Source: Tritrichomonas musculus (taxonomy: Eukaryota > Parabasalia > Tritrichomonadida > Tritrichomonadidae). Taken from it: a stretch of DNA of 64,000 nt. A model generated the notes under the pieces. The model saw nothing but the letters and a program-made list of their open reading frames with translations, did not search any database and was not told the DNA's origin. Below are positions 30,735 to 41,792 of the stretch, piece by piece. The stretch's first letter is position 1; the number at the start of each line of letters is the position of its first letter. The position numbers and the translations under genes are program-made. Location of the stretch: contig JAPFFF010000007.1 in NCBI GenBank assembly GCA_039105265.1, positions 4,960,001-5,024,000 of the forward strand, written 5' to 3'.

Positions 30735-31345
30735 AAATATTAAATGGAATGTAATAAAAATATATATTGAAATGTCATGAAAAATATATTGAAATATAAT
30801 AAAATATTTAATACAATGTTATTTAAATGTTTGCTGAAATGTCATAAAATATTTGCTGAAATTCCATATAATATTTGTTGAAATGCTATAAAATATTGGT
30901 TGAAATTTCATAAAATATATGTTGAAATAGTATGCAATATTTATTGAAATGCAATAAAATATTGGTTGAAATGACATAAAATATATGTTGAAATTTGATA
31001 AAATATTCGTTGAAATGCAATAAAAATATTAATTGAAATGAAATAAAATATTTGTTGAAATTTGATAAAATATATGTTGAAATACCATGAAATATTTGCT
31101 GAAATGACATAAAATATTTGCTGAAATGCTATAAAATACTTGTTGAAATAATATAAAACATTTGTTGAAATGTGATCAAATATTTATTGAAATGTTATAA
31201 GATATTTGTCGAAATGTGATAAAATACTTATTGAAATTTTAAAAAATATTTGTTGAAATGCCACAAAATGTTTTTTTGAAATGCAATTAATTATTTGTCA
31301 AAATTTCATAAAATATTTTAGACAATCCCATTAAACATTTACTGT
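30735..31345. repeat. Degenerate ~21-bp satellite (TTGAAATG-NN-ATAAAATATTTG)
   Basis: About 27-29 imperfect copies of a 21-22-bp unit lie in tandem, giving a pseudo-coding seven-residue periodicity on the minus strand (FNKYFIS-like). The text resembles the AT-rich spacers between the ankyrin remnants at 1.8-3.8 kb. Confidence 0.8.
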
Positions 31346-31516
31346 AAACTCGATAAAACATTTTTTATTTAATTGCATAAATGACTCATTATTAAAATTG
31401 CATAAACATTATAGCAAAATAGTATTATATTTTAAATAAAACAAGATGAATTAATGAATGAAACTACATTAAATGAATGATTTTAATTGCATAAGAACAA
31501 TTATTATTGAAATTCT

Positions 31517-33007
31517 ATAGGTGGGCCACCAATGAATTTTTATAACTTTTGCACCATTAGATAGATTACATATAATAATAAAATAAAATATTAATTATAG
31601 TTCATAAATATTAAAGATAAAGTTTTTATGAATAATTTAAATTTTCATATTTTTTTTGTAAACTATTCAAATAGTATAGATAAAATCTTTCAAAAATATT
31701 TGAAATAATTTTCTCAAAATTAAAAGAATTTAAAAAGATCATTCAATTTTGATAAGAAAATTTTATTTATTAAGAATAAAAATATCTATTTTAATTTTAA
31801 ATTAATTGTTTAATTTAATTTTGTTTAAAGTTATATCTTGTTGATTATAATCAAAGACAAAATATAAACAGAAATAAATGATTTTTTCTATACATAAAAT
31901 TTTGAATATAACAATTGAAGCATGCTATAAAAATTCGTTTTGAAAAAGTTAGAAATAATCAATTATTTGATTATAATGATTTTGAAAATTTATTAGTATA
32001 TGATTTATTATAAAATATTTTAAAATATTATTTACTATTATATTTTTGTGATAAATATTATATTAAAAATATATTATGTTTATTTCTATTTAAATCGCTA
32101 TATTTATAATTTTTATTAAAACTTAGTTTTTTTTGAAATTTTAAAAATTCAAATAAATATAAAATAATTTTTATTTTGATTATCTTTGCTTTTTAAATTT
32201 AAAATGAAATATCACATTTATATATATATTTAATATATAATACTATTATGAAATTATAATATTAATATAGATTAATTTAATTTTAAATTAAGATATTGCT
32301 TTTTCTAAAAATCTCAAAATTTCAATAAGGGAAAAAATATAAAAAATATTTGAAAGCTATTTTTATAAATTGAGAGAAAATTGAATAAAAAAAAGCTGAT
32401 TTTAATTTTTTATGATTTTTTAATAAAGGTCCAATATTCTAGGATATATATCTGATTTTAATTTACCTTTATTTATACCAAATTTATTGTTTGACCGTTT
32501 ATAATTTCTTACCAAGTGGCTCCAAAATTGAATCATTCCGTTAACTAATTCAACTTTTTGAATATGTTTTCCCAACTAACCTTTATCTTTGAAGTTATGT
32601 TATAACTAACTATATCAATAAAAAGCCTGGGCGATGAAGAAACTAAATATCAAAAAAGAAAACATTTAATTTTTTTATATACTTCTGAAAATTAAAAATA
32701 CCTTTTATTTTAACTTTTTAGAGAAATCTATTAATTATTTTATATTGTTTCCAGATCATTCTTGATGTATGACATAGATAATATCATAAAATAATAGAAA
32801 TATGTATTTTAATTCATTTGAACTTGTGATATTGCATATCATGTAATAAAAAAAAAGTTGATGAATATTAGTTCAAATCTTAATTTAACAACTGCATCCT
32901 ATCATATATGTGTTATATAAATATATATTATGAAATTGTTGAATAATTCTTAAAATTCGAAGAAAAAAAGAACTTTTTTAAAGTAAAAAAAAAAGTGGCC
33001 CACCTAT
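31517..33007. mobile_element. Non-autonomous TIR element, ATAGGTGGGCCAC ends, 8-bp duplication
   Basis: A 13-bp perfect inverted pair, ATAGGTGGGCCAC at 31517-31529 and GTGGCCCACCTAT at 32995-33007, is flanked by GAAATTCT at 31509-31516 and 33008-33015. Alternatively TA could be the target with GGTGGGCCAC as the end. The core GGTGGGCCACC is itself nearly palindromic, so the pairing alone is weaker evidence than the flanking octamer. The interior is ~1.47 kb, AT-rich and non-coding. Confidence 0.7.
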
Positions 33008-33076
33008 GAAATTCTATATAATAAAAAAATAAAACTAGATTAAATAAAAGATAAAATTTGATTAAAGAAAATAATT

Positions 33077-34123
33077 CTAAATGTCTTTTGTAATAAATGT
33101 TCCTGATTTATTAACTAACTCTCTAACATTTTTCATAGTTTCTTCTCTCAATTTGTTTTTCTCTTCATTAATTTGTGTTTTTAAATTTTCAAAAGAATAA
33201 TTTAATATTTCATGCTCTTTTTTTAAATGATTTTGTACAAATTGCTTGAATGATTCAATTAATTCTTGCTGTTTTTGTTTCTCACTTTTCAGTTGTTCTA
33301 AAAGTTGATCAATTTGCAAAATTGAATTCGAATGATTTTGTTTCAATTGCGATAATTCACTCAACAAATCAGTTGTTGTTTTCATTAAAAATTTTGAATT
33401 AATCATACTAAAATCGAAAACGTCTGAATATTCGTTAACTAATTTTGAAAATATTTCTACTCTTTGGTTCTCTACATTAAGGTTTAAAAATAAAATGGAA
33501 GCTTCTCTTTTGCGTTTATTTAAGCAATTGAATAAGAAATCAATCAAAATGTTTTTATTTGTTTGATTTAAGTGATTAATATCTAATTGTGGACTATTTA
33601 TTATTCGATATAAAACAGGAATCGGCAAATCTAGAAGTTGCTTATTATCAACATATTTGAAGAAATCTGTTGCAATCAATTTTTCATCATTTTCAAGACT
33701 ATTAATGACAGTTGTATCGTTTGATGTCTGCTTTTGAAGTTTATATTTGTATTGAATTGACTGAAAAATGAGTGTTTTGTCATGCTTTTTGATGTATTCT
33801 TCAGTTAATGAATATAAACATGGAACTTCATATTTAATAGAAAGTTGATGAAGTGAAAATACATTTGAATCATTAATATCAAAAATTTCATTCTGGCATG
33901 ATGATATAAAACTATGAATAGAATCTTCAGATATATCGATTGGCTCTTCAAGAAGTATAATATCATGTACTTCCTTGTATTGGTCATATCTTGCATAATA
34001 ATAATTTGAATTTTGCGTAATCAGGTTGAAATCTATAGGATACTTCTTTTCTTTGTATACAAAAATTTTGTCAGATCGAATAAGGGGTTTTAAGGAATAG
34101 CCAGACTTGTTTTGATCCATCAA
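33077..34123 (-). CDS. BTB/POZ-like domain protein with C-terminal coiled coil
   Basis: The product has 348 residues. Residues ~18-125 resemble the divergent BTB-type domain common in trichomonads (KIFVYKEKKYPIDFNLI, DIILLEEPIDISEDSIHSFI, LHQLSIKYEVPCLYSLTEEYI). A helical middle part follows (YKLQKQT..., LLDLPIPVLYRIINS). Residues ~255-340 form a long coiled coil (LSELSQLKQNHSNSILQID, LLEQLKSEKQKQQEL). Such proteins usually dimerise or act as adaptors; whether it links to a cullin is unknown. It sits between a TIR element and a BspA pseudogene and has no partner in the window. Confidence 0.65.
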   Translation of the reverse strand: MMDQNKSGYSLKPLIRSDKIFVYKEKKYPIDFNLITQNSNYYYARYDQYKEVHDIILLEEPIDISEDSIHSFISSCQNEIFDINDSNVFSLHQLSIKYEVPCLYSLTEEYIKKHDKTLIFQSIQYKYKLQKQTSNDTTVINSLENDEKLIATDFFKYVDNKQLLDLPIPVLYRIINSPQLDINHLNQTNKNILIDFLFNCLNKRKREASILFLNLNVENQRVEIFSKLVNEYSDVFDFSMINSKFLMKTTTDLLSELSQLKQNHSNSILQIDQLLEQLKSEKQKQQELIESFKQFVQNHLKKEHEILNYSFENLKTQINEEKNKLREETMKNVRELVNKSGTFITKDI

Positions 34124-34399
34124 AAAATTATTAATTTCATAAGTTAATTGGTCATATTTAAGAATAGAAATAAATGTCCATATACAGCGACTTATTCAAT
34201 GACAATATAAAAAAATATGAAAAATGGTCTCATTTAATAATTTTTGGAAATAATTGATCATAAAACAAAAATAATTCATGCTAAAAATGAACTTTTTATT
34301 TTTGTCCAAAACCGATAAAGTTTTGAGAGTTCCATTTGAAAAAGAAGCACCTGATATGCAAAAATTTTCTAACTTAATCAACCAACAGCTTTTGGCAAT

Positions 34400-35448
34400 A
34401 GAAGAATCTCCTTTTTGTCAATGCCATAAATTTCAAACTGTTGATTTTAAATAGGATTCAGAACTGCGAATAATTGAAAAATTTGCATAAAAATCATATT
34501 CAATTGACAAAATAATTATTCCACCACATGTAACAAAGATATGTGCAGAATCTTTTTCATTTTGCCATTATCTTCAATGTGTTGAATTTCAAGAACATTC
34601 AGAGCCTCAAATAATTGAAAACGATCTATTTAATCAATCAACAATTAAAAAATTAACTCTGCCTTCTAATGTAGAAACTTGATAAAAGTTGGTGCAACGG
34701 AACATAGCAATTATATGAAATTGATGTTAAGCCGAATAATCGCAATTTCATTTTAAATGATGAATTTTTAATTCTTGGAAAATCAACTCCACAAAACGAA
34801 ATTATTAATGTTTTAATGGTTTGTTTTCGATCAATCGAAATTTTAACTTATACTCCTCAGTTTGTAGAGATTATTGTACCTTATGCTTTTAGTAATTGTT
34901 TATATCTTCAAAATGTTGATTTATCCATTAATTCAAGTATTCAAATAATAGATGATTATGCATTTAAAAGATCTTCAATTGAAGGCATATCTGTCCCAAA
35001 AAGTCTAACGACAATTGGCAGATTTTCTTTTTCCAAATGCAAAAACCTCCGGCAAGTTTCATTCCCACCAAACTCAGAACTTCAAAGAATTGATGAATAC
35101 ACATTCAAAGAAACATCAATTGAAACTTTCACTATTCCAAATAGCTTAAAACATATTTACCAATATGCTTTTAGTAAATGCTCACGACTACAATATGTTA
35201 ATAGTAATTATAATTCAAATCTTCAAATTATTGATGGTGGAGCTTTTTATATATCATCAATAAGATGCTTTTATGTCCCTGCAAAAGTTCAATATATTGG
35301 TTGTGGCGCTTTCGCTTTTTGTAATAAATTTTCTATCATTGAAATTGATGAAAATTCAGATTTGAACTATTTTAGTGCTATAATATTACAAAATTCTGAA
35401 GCAATAATCATGGATCCTTTTGAAATAATCAGAAAAATATTTCATTAA
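34400..35448 (+). pseudogene. BspA-like leucine-rich-repeat pseudogene
   Basis: The last 210 codons (34816-35448) are an open LRR_5 series (FSKCKNLRQVSF, IETFTIPNSLKHIYQYAF). Upstream text continues the same protein (IIIPPHVTKICAESFSFC, a WCNG turn, then LILGKSTPQNE) but with several stops and at least one frame change. The layout WC-turn, GKS and CFRSIE copies the large cycle of the gene at 9946-12609, so the two are relatives. Some transcription of the intact 3' part cannot be excluded. Confidence 0.8.
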
Positions 35449-35993
35449 TAAAAAAATCATCAACGACAAATATTTTATCAGCTGCAAAGAAGATATCACA
35501 CACGCAAATTTACTTTTTAATTTAATAAAATGATTTTTTTATGAAAACAATATCTCTGACTAATTTTTTGTTATTTATATATGATGGCATTGACATTAAT
35601 AGAGCTGTCATTGAAATTGAATGAAAACTTCTTAAAATAATGAATATGCTTCATTTATATGCTTGCAAAACATATTAATATGGCAAATTCATACTAATTA
35701 AAAAAAATTTTATATATATTCAAGGAAATTTTGAAGTATTATTTATCCTTTTCTTATATATGAGTCTCTGATATCTTCGTCTAATAATTTAAATTGCTGA
35801 ATGAATACATCAATGAATACTTGATAATATCAAATTATTCGTTTACTCTGGCTGATACCAAAGCATATTTAAAGTCAAGCTCTTTGGTGCTTAGTGATTC
35901 ATAAATTTTCCAAAAAATAAGCATTAAAACAAATACATGAAATGCAGAGATCAAATTTTGAATAATTTTTAATTAAAAATTTAATTATTTTGT
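35449..35993. other. AT-rich intergenic stretch
   Basis: No feature recognised between the convergent BspA pseudogene and the helicase-RBR gene. Confidence 0.4.
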
Positions 35994-38900
35994 TTAATGT
36001 CCAACAGCTCCCATGTGAGCATAACACTCTGCTGCTGTGTGAAATGCCGCCAAACATTCATAGCACCAACATTTGTCACACTTAGGACATGTAATTCTAT
36101 TACAACCTGAAACTTTTACACCAGGCATCCTGCACCATGGGCATCTTTTTATGCTAGGATCATCTTTCTCACAAGGAACACTCATATCGTGCCAAATCAT
36201 GCAAACGTCACAAAACATCATATCACAAAATGGACATTTAATCTTCTTTCCAGGTTCGTAGAGAATTGGCTTGTTTGGATGATTTGGGCAAAAAATGAAG
36301 TTTCCGCTATTTTGAATTGTATATTCAACAATGATAGTGAACCAAGCTTTTATATAAGGAGGGAGTTCATCATTAAGATCGCTCATGAGAGCCCAAATTA
36401 ATTGACCAAAAGGAACAATTGGCCAATAATTTCCATCATCTTCTTTACTTTCTTCAACCAAAGCGAATCCTTTCAAACGTTCTGGAATCTTGGACAAATT
36501 GTTGTGATCAATCAAATGAGTCACAGGATTAAATATTGACTGAATACTTACATCATACTGAAAGATGCTCATCATGCAACCTTTACATATACCAAATGGT
36601 TTAACAGTTCCATCTTTTTCGTTAGCATATATGCATTCTGGAAGTAAATCAGGTTCATCCAAACCACAACCAAGGAAGCAAGCCACTTCTAACTTTTCTT
36701 CTCTCATTTGGCCCATTTTCTTTGTAATTTCTTCTTTTTTATCTGAAGGGAAAATTAAAACACGATACTTTTCATCGAATTTTAATTCTTTATTATATTT
36801 AATGAGATCTTTAATTGATTCAATTTCATTTTCTGGAATGTGCATTGCCATTTCAACCGGATTAAGTTTTGGAGGACTTTTTAAACGTGGATCAAGATCA
36901 CGAAATGTTCTCATTATTGTTTCAGTTGCCATTGTCATTGTAAACGTTTTTGAAAGTCTATTATCTTCAGCTTCAAATAGAACAACAGGGAATTCACTTG
37001 AAACACGATTTGCAAATGCAATACAAGTGTTTTTGCCAATCAAACTAATTGAAACATCTCCAATTATTCCATGTTCATTATCATCATCATAGAACAAATA
37101 ATTACTTTTTGAAGAACATAAGAAACCAAATTCTTTAGCTATTGAATCAACTCTTTCTTCAAAAGCTTTGTGATTTAAACGAAGACGAGGATAATGATAA
37201 ATAGTAACATTAACAGTTGGTTCATGATTGATTGCTGTTACAGGAATTGAAATACTACGAAGTGTGTCTTCAATTGTTTGATCTGCTTGACAAGGCAAAT
37301 AAGAGTCATCAAATATATCCTTGCGTTTTGGATGTGTTGTTAAGTTAGGTGGAAGATTGGTGATACTTAAACATATCATTGAAGGACCAAGGAAACAAGA
37401 TTGAATTGAATCAATAGGAATATGAAACTTATCAGTTATAGATGTATTTATTTGATTCAATACATTTCTTTGCGCTTCTTCTGTTTGATATTTGGTGCAA
37501 TGATTTGTTGATCCTAATTGATTTATTGTTATCTGATCAATTAAATTAAAATCTTGAGAAAGATTGCGTGTAAATTGACGAACAAGCTGATCAACACCAT
37601 TCTTAATTGCTCCTTGTTCATCTTTGCGATAACCAACTTTTTCTCGAATTGATTCTGGAATTTCTTCCTCTTTTGCACTTGGGAATCCTCCATCAAGCGT
37701 TATATAAAAAAGATCTTCTGATCTCTCAGCACGACCCAATCCATTCAAAATTTTTGAAGTTGAATTAGTTAATAATTCAATTTCTTTTGTGTCATTTGAT
37801 TGAACTGAACCAACACCAGCATCATCAGCAGCAAGCCATTGAATAGGTGCAATACCTGCTGGTTTGTCAGGATAATCAAAATCAACAAGGAAAACAAGCT
37901 GAGACGAATGAGAAGGATTAAAAACACTCTTAATATTGGGATCAGCCACTGGAAAAGCAAAATCTGTTTCCTGTTGTTTCTCATTATTGAACTTATAATA
38001 AACACTTTCACCAGTGATAGCAAATCGCAACAATGGATGAGCTGCTTGAAGATCTTTAATTTTGCTTCTTGCGTATTCAAGCAAAGCTTTATTGATTGGA
38101 TACGCAAATGGGCTCTTTTTAGTTGGATCTGTAACCAAATAGAGATTTGATTCATAATTTGAGGAAGTTCCGTAAGTGACAACTTCAACAGCACAAAGGG
38201 GAACTTCGCTTTTAACAACAATTGAACGTGGAACATAAGGCAATAAAGAAGCCAAAAGAGGAATTGCAGCGTTCATATCATCTTTAACAGTTGAATTTCT
38301 TGGACAATAATTCAAATAAGTCTTATTGTTACTTTCGCAGATGTTTATTAAAAAGGCAGCTTCCTTTTTAGGTTTATTTGAATGATAAATTCCAATGAAA
38401 TTATTCACTGTTGGCTGGCCACTCCAATAAGCTTCAAACAAAGCTGTGAAAAAATAGGAATTTAAACTTGGATTTAATTCAAGCTGACTTACAACGCCTG
38501 GATTAACACCAATATTTGATGGATCTCTATGAATTATAAGTCCTCGATTAAAATGAGCACTTTCTTCAACCTGAAGAGATAAAACAATGATGTTTCCTGG
38601 TGATTGAAGACCAAGCCAACCTGGTCTTTGTGAAAACTTAACATGTGCATCTTTATCTTTATCAAATTTAAAGATATCATTTGTTTTATAAACAAGAGTC
38701 GTTTCACATCCTGGTCCAGCACCAATAATACATTCAAACGTTCCTTTACGCAAATCAATGAAATTGTTTTGATCTAGAAGGTTGACATATTTATCCACCA
38801 TTAAAAGGACTCCTCCTGGCTGTTTTTTAGCCCATTTAATTGCATCAATAACCGCTATTCGACCTTCTTCAATTTCATTCTTTTCAAAAGTGTTAGCTAG

Positions 38901-41228
38901 TGATGTGTAGATTGAATACAAAGTACCAATTGAAAACCCAGATTCATCAAGTTTAACATCTTTTTCTTCCAATATAAGATCGCCATTTGTGTTCAATTCT
39001 AAAATGCTTTCAATCACGGTGACAATATCCGATTCTGAGCAGAAATTATCATATAATAATTGTGATTGAGAGTTTTCAATTAGTTCATCAAATCTTTCAA
39101 TAACAAGAGAAACTAAGAATGCAAATTCATGATTTTCAGCAAATTTTGCGGTAGCCAAAGCGAAAAAAGGATGCACAGAAGAAAATTTTGAAGCAGTTTT
39201 GCCAATTTCGGTTAATTCATTTGAATCAGAATCAATAATTCCAATTTTTTTTAACAAATTTACACTTGCATCCAATAAATTACGATTAGGCTCTTCAGGT
39301 AAATTCATTTCTTTTTCCAATTTAATACTAATTTCTCTAAGTCGAAGAATTGATTGTACCATATTACAACGTTTCACTGGTGCCAAAATATTTTCTGGCC
39401 TTTCTTTGCTTTTTATATTGAAAATGAAATGAACACCTTTTTTACAATTGCTCAACAATTGGTATCTTTGTTCAATGAATGCTTTTGGCAACATTTCTTC
39501 TTTATAACATGAAACTCCTTTTTCAATGTTATAATATTCGGTATCAGTTAAACCTGAATCAAAAATAGCAGTTAAGTCAGGAGGACTTATAAATGATTCA
39601 TTTTTATTTGTTGAAATTATTAAACGAATCAATTTTCGCTTAATGAAAGGAAGAGGAAGTTTTGACTCAATAAATTTTTTCTCTTCTTCAATGACAATTC
39701 CTGTCATGTCAATTGGAAGAAGGAATAAAATGTCATCAGAATCAGCAGCAGCAGCAGCAGCAGCATCTAGACTTTCTGCTCTTTCAGCTACTGCTAATTC
39801 AATTTCTGTCATTAATCTTTTATTGAATTCTTCAACAATTTCACCTTTCCTTATTTTGGTTTTTAATACGACAACATTGAATGAATTTTCATTACTATAA
39901 TGCTGATATAATTTTTTAAGTGTTTTCTTCCCTGAATTTGCATTTGGAACAAAAACAATTGTAGAGCCAATATCATAAGTATCACTGATCAAATTATCAA
40001 AGAAATTAAACATTTCTTTCAATAGTTTTGATTTGCAAATTTGCTCGGTATTATCACATTCAATGACTTTTTGAATTGCTGTATCTTCAAGTTTTAATGT
40101 ACATTCAAAATTTTCATGTCGTCCTAAAAATCGAAGTAAATTGTTGACATAAACATGAGACATCAGTACGATTTTTCCATTCTTGTTTGGTTTTTCATAT
40201 GAATTCAATTTCCGCGAAATATCTTGAACAAGAACATCAGTTTCAATTGATCTTTGGTAAGCATCATCAATAATGAAGATTGCTCTATCACCAAAGCCTT
40301 CGACATTACGAACAAGTTTAAGAACTTCCAAAGGAGACAGTATTGTTATAACAGGAACCATTGTTGATCTTGTTTTTGCGAATTCTAAAACTTTTTGATA
40401 CGAAGAAGTAATTAATAACAATTGATCTTCTTCATTGTCTTCTTCTTCATCAGCATCGCCTTCACAAAAGAAAGGACAATCTTCATCTTCTTTAAATGGA
40501 ATCGTTTTGTTTTTCTTAATCAAGTTGTAACACTCTTCTATTCCATGAATCAATGTCGAATCATTTTCAACAACAACAATAAATTTTGATTTGTTTTTCT
40601 GTGACTGTGAAAGTAATTTACAGGCTAAAATCATCGGGATAATTGTAGTTTTACCTGTCTTATGCGGTCCTACTATATTTAAACACTTTTGGGCTGTTCT
40701 TAGTATTTTGTTATGGAGTGAATAAACTGGTAATACTGACATTTGATAATATGGAGGTACTTCTAAACTTTCGACGGTTAAGGCATAGTCAAATATTGAA
40801 AGTTCAGTATAAAATTGCTCGGATAAGTTTAACAAAAATTGACTTTCTAGGATTTCGGTAATAATTAATAGAAATCTTTCAAGATTAATTATTTGCTGTA
40901 TAAAACTCGAGATATCTTTTTGAAACAACAATTTAAATGTTCTCGTTTCTGGTAACTCTTGATTTTCAAAAATATATTGAGCACATTTAATAAAAGAATT
41001 AATAGCTTTTTCTATTTTTTCAAAATAGGGACTGATGTCTCTATTAAATTTTCCCTTTCTAACACATGAATCAAAGGACATTGAAAAACTTTGAGTTTCT
41101 TCTGTTAAGGTTTCAAGTAATTTTTTTATTTGCTCATTTGAAAGATTGATCTCGTTGATATATTTGATAAGATTTTCAAAGTGTTCTATAACTGGAATAT
41201 TGTCAGAGTACGAAACAGAAGCTCCCAT
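35994..41228 (-). CDS. Degenerate DEAH-type helicase fused to RBR-type ubiquitin ligase domain
   Basis: The product has 1744 residues. N-terminus MGASVS fits a myristoylation site. The helicase core has Walker A GPHKTGKT (187-194), but motif II is DDAY (321-324) rather than DEAH, motif III lacks SAT, motif V is STNKNES (539-545), and motif VI is QRYQLLSN (587-594) instead of QRxGRAGR, so the arginine fingers are gone. A poly-Ala tract lies at ~489-496. Helicase-associated regions follow. The C-terminus holds a Cys-rich IBR (from ~1647) and a RING2 (from C1696) with the candidate catalytic Cys in SGC-NRITC (C1709). The order recalls plant DEAH11/12 proteins. A role in RNA-linked ubiquitination is inference. 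Confidence 0.8.
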   Translation of the reverse strand: MGASVSYSDNIPVIEHFENLIKYINEINLSNEQIKKLLETLTEETQSFSMSFDSCVRKGKFNRDISPYFEKIEKAINSFIKCAQYIFENQELPETRTFKLLFQKDISSFIQQIINLERFLLIITEILESQFLLNLSEQFYTELSIFDYALTVESLEVPPYYQMSVLPVYSLHNKILRTAQKCLNIVGPHKTGKTTIIPMILACKLLSQSQKNKSKFIVVVENDSTLIHGIEECYNLIKKNKTIPFKEDEDCPFFCEGDADEEEDNEEDQLLLITSSYQKVLEFAKTRSTMVPVITILSPLEVLKLVRNVEGFGDRAIFIIDDAYQRSIETDVLVQDISRKLNSYEKPNKNGKIVLMSHVYVNNLLRFLGRHENFECTLKLEDTAIQKVIECDNTEQICKSKLLKEMFNFFDNLISDTYDIGSTIVFVPNANSGKKTLKKLYQHYSNENSFNVVVLKTKIRKGEIVEEFNKRLMTEIELAVAERAESLDAAAAAAADSDDILFLLPIDMTGIVIEEEKKFIESKLPLPFIKRKLIRLIISTNKNESFISPPDLTAIFDSGLTDTEYYNIEKGVSCYKEEMLPKAFIEQRYQLLSNCKKGVHFIFNIKSKERPENILAPVKRCNMVQSILRLREISIKLEKEMNLPEEPNRNLLDASVNLLKKIGIIDSDSNELTEIGKTASKFSSVHPFFALATAKFAENHEFAFLVSLVIERFDELIENSQSQLLYDNFCSESDIVTVIESILELNTNGDLILEEKDVKLDESGFSIGTLYSIYTSLANTFEKNEIEEGRIAVIDAIKWAKKQPGGVLLMVDKYVNLLDQNNFIDLRKGTFECIIGAGPGCETTLVYKTNDIFKFDKDKDAHVKFSQRPGWLGLQSPGNIIVLSLQVEESAHFNRGLIIHRDPSNIGVNPGVVSQLELNPSLNSYFFTALFEAYWSGQPTVNNFIGIYHSNKPKKEAAFLINICESNNKTYLNYCPRNSTVKDDMNAAIPLLASLLPYVPRSIVVKSEVPLCAVEVVTYGTSSNYESNLYLVTDPTKKSPFAYPINKALLEYARSKIKDLQAAHPLLRFAITGESVYYKFNNEKQQETDFAFPVADPNIKSVFNPSHSSQLVFLVDFDYPDKPAGIAPIQWLAADDAGVGSVQSNDTKEIELLTNSTSKILNGLGRAERSEDLFYITLDGGFPSAKEEEIPESIREKVGYRKDEQGAIKNGVDQLVRQFTRNLSQDFNLIDQITINQLGSTNHCTKYQTEEAQRNVLNQINTSITDKFHIPIDSIQSCFLGPSMICLSITNLPPNLTTHPKRKDIFDDSYLPCQADQTIEDTLRSISIPVTAINHEPTVNVTIYHYPRLRLNHKAFEERVDSIAKEFGFLCSSKSNYLFYDDDNEHGIIGDVSISLIGKNTCIAFANRVSSEFPVVLFEAEDNRLSKTFTMTMATETIMRTFRDLDPRLKSPPKLNPVEMAMHIPENEIESIKDLIKYNKELKFDEKYRVLIFPSDKKEEITKKMGQMREEKLEVACFLGCGLDEPDLLPECIYANEKDGTVKPFGICKGCMMSIFQYDVSIQSIFNPVTHLIDHNNLSKIPERLKGFALVEESKEDDGNYWPIVPFGQLIWALMSDLNDELPPYIKAWFTIIVEYTIQNSGNFIFCPNHPNKPILYEPGKKIKCPFCDMMFCDVCMIWHDMSVPCEKDDPSIKRCPWCRMPGVKVSGCNRITCPKCDKCWCYECLAAFHTAAECYAHMGAVGH

Positions 41229-41489
41229 TTTAAAAATATATACCTTTTTGAATTAGTGGAAAAAATTTAAAATTTTGTGGAAAAAAGTCATTTTTTTGAA
41301 AAATAAAAATAAATTTTTTCTCATGAGCTATTATGCATAATCTATTTTATTTATTATTTGAAATAGCCTTTCTTTATTTAATGTATTTTCTTCATTCCAT
41401 TGTTTGTCAAAAAAATTACCATTCGGACGTAATTAGAATTTTATAAAATTCAATGAAAAGATGTATTAAAATGTAAAAATTGCCGAAAT

Positions 41490-41792
41490 GAAACGTAATT
41501 ACATAATTTATAAAAAAAGCAAAGAGGTTTAGGTTCGAACTCAATGCTTTGTTCTCAAATTAATTTAACCTATAAGCTAGAGCTCTCAAATTTGAAAGGA
41601 TAAAATATTTATATTTAAAGATAAATATATTTTTCAAATATAACTTTTTATTAACTTTTTCTAAAAAAGTCGTATTCCAATTATTTTCTCGTAGACGTAA
41701 TCGTAAAACGTAATTGATTTTTTTTCTTGGTCTATTTTATTGAAAAAGTTTAAACAGAACAAATTTTTAAAACCTCCGAAGGGCAACAACAA
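41490..41792 (+). repeat. Dispersed repeat, copy A (~300 bp)
   Basis: This matches 63240-63542 in direct orientation with scattered differences. Shared blocks include GTCGTATTCCAATTATTTTC, GTAGACGTAATCGTAAAACG and CTTGGTCTATTTTATTGAAA. On the minus strand it contains an A-box-like TAGCTTATAGGTTAAA and, ~38 nt on, a B-box-like GAGTTCGAACCT followed by a T run, as in a tRNA-derived sequence. Confidence 0.75.

Noticed and set aside
30886-31110. A 74-codon minus-strand frame
   Set aside because: It lies wholly within the 21-bp satellite and has simple seven-residue periodicity; kept as repeat only.
36565-37092. A 175-codon plus-strand frame opposite the helicase-RBR gene
   Set aside because: Antisense of a strongly supported coding region; no family pattern of its own.
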